A stretch of DNA of 5,766 nucleotides from Cyclobacteriaceae bacterium (GTDB taxonomy: Bacteria; Bacteroidota; Bacteroidia; Cytophagales; Cyclobacteriaceae). The translations under genes were made by a program, and so were the position numbers. The stretch covers positions 1 through 5,766 of the forward strand of contig JAUUZS010000309.1 of NCBI GenBank assembly GCA_030589835.1. The letters are read 5' to 3'. Below, in pieces: positions 5,607-5,766 of the stretch. Position 1 is the first letter of the stretch; the number at the start of each line of letters is the position of its first letter. The notes under the pieces are model-generated. The model was not told the origin of the DNA. It was given only the letters and a program-made list of their open reading frames with translations, and ran no database searches.

Positions 5607-5766
5607 TAGATACGGGAATATTTATTGATTACTTACGGTCAAAGGACAAAACAAAAACCATTCTACAGAATTTGACAGATGACGCTGAACTTTACGTCAG
5701 TTCAATAACATTGTATGAGCTTTATATGGGAGCTACAAGCCCTCAAAAATGGATTGATGTCAAGAC
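5600..5766 (+). CDS. vapC: VapC-like PIN-domain toxin, N-terminal part (gene runs off the window end)
   Basis: VapC toxins are Mg2+-dependent ribonucleases that cleave tRNA or rRNA and stop growth until the antitoxin binds them. The frame from the ATG at 5600 is open for 55 codons to the window edge; the full protein is normally about 130 residues. It opens with MVVDTGIFIDYLR, in which Asp4 is the first acidic residue of the PIN active site. Position 6 is Gly where Asn or Ser is more usual. The block SSITLYELYMGA at residues 34-45 supplies the second acidic residue, Glu40. The remaining acidic residues lie outside the window. The start overlaps the antitoxin gene by seven bases. A GAGG at 5595-5598 is too close to the ATG to be a normal ribosome site, so translation is probably coupled to that of the antitoxin. 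Target RNA cannot be predicted. Confidence 0.85.
   Translation, partial: MVVDTGIFIDYLRSKDKTKTILQNLTDDAELYVSSITLYELYMGATSPQKWIDVK

Noticed and set aside
1..5766. tRNA, rRNA, CRISPR array, insertion sequence or prophage signatures
   Set aside because: No cloverleaf-like region, regularly spaced repeats, transposase or integrase motifs, or long terminal repeats were seen by eye on either strand.

Overview
The window looks like a piece of chromosome from a member of the Bacteroidota, most likely a Cytophagia- or Flavobacteriia-like lineage. The reasons are an AT-rich composition, start codons preceded by A/T-rich sequence rather than clear Shine-Dalgarno sites, a DAHP synthase with chorismate mutase fused at its C-terminus (an arrangement typical of this phylum), and a Bacteroidota-type proline dehydrogenase start and DUF2281/VapC pair. 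The lineage call is from recognition, not a database search.

Layout. Positions 1-323 (minus) hold the first 107 residues of a proline dehydrogenase whose 3' part lies outside the window. A 76-base divergent gap follows. Positions 400-1503 (plus) encode DAHP synthase/chorismate mutase, and its last 17 bases overlap aroB (1487-2548, plus). A small unrecognised protein may lie convergently at 2536-2721 (minus), followed by an AT-rich stretch with two palindromes. aroA occupies 2872-4110 (plus). Only two bases separate it from the convergent M42 aminopeptidase gene at 4113-5186 (minus). After a 195-base gap comes a DUF2281 antitoxin (5382-5606, plus), which overlaps a vapC toxin (5600 to the window end, plus, truncated by the window).

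How the genes work together. The core is an aromatic amino acid block. It covers steps 1, 2 and 6 of the shikimate pathway (DAHP synthase, dehydroquinate synthase, EPSP synthase) plus chorismate mutase, the branch-point enzyme towards phenylalanine and tyrosine. The mutase is tethered to the entry enzyme, which in characterised relatives links flux control of both. Proline dehydrogenase and the M42 peptidase are amino acid and peptide catabolism neighbours with no visible mechanistic link. The toxin-antitoxin pair is an accessory module at the edge.

I found no RNA gene, CRISPR array, insertion sequence or prophage piece, and nothing that amounts to a new multi-gene system. The points most worth a second look are the small convergent ORF next to aroB, the palindromes in front of aroA, and lineage-type substitutions at conserved positions in AroA and in the chorismate mutase domain.
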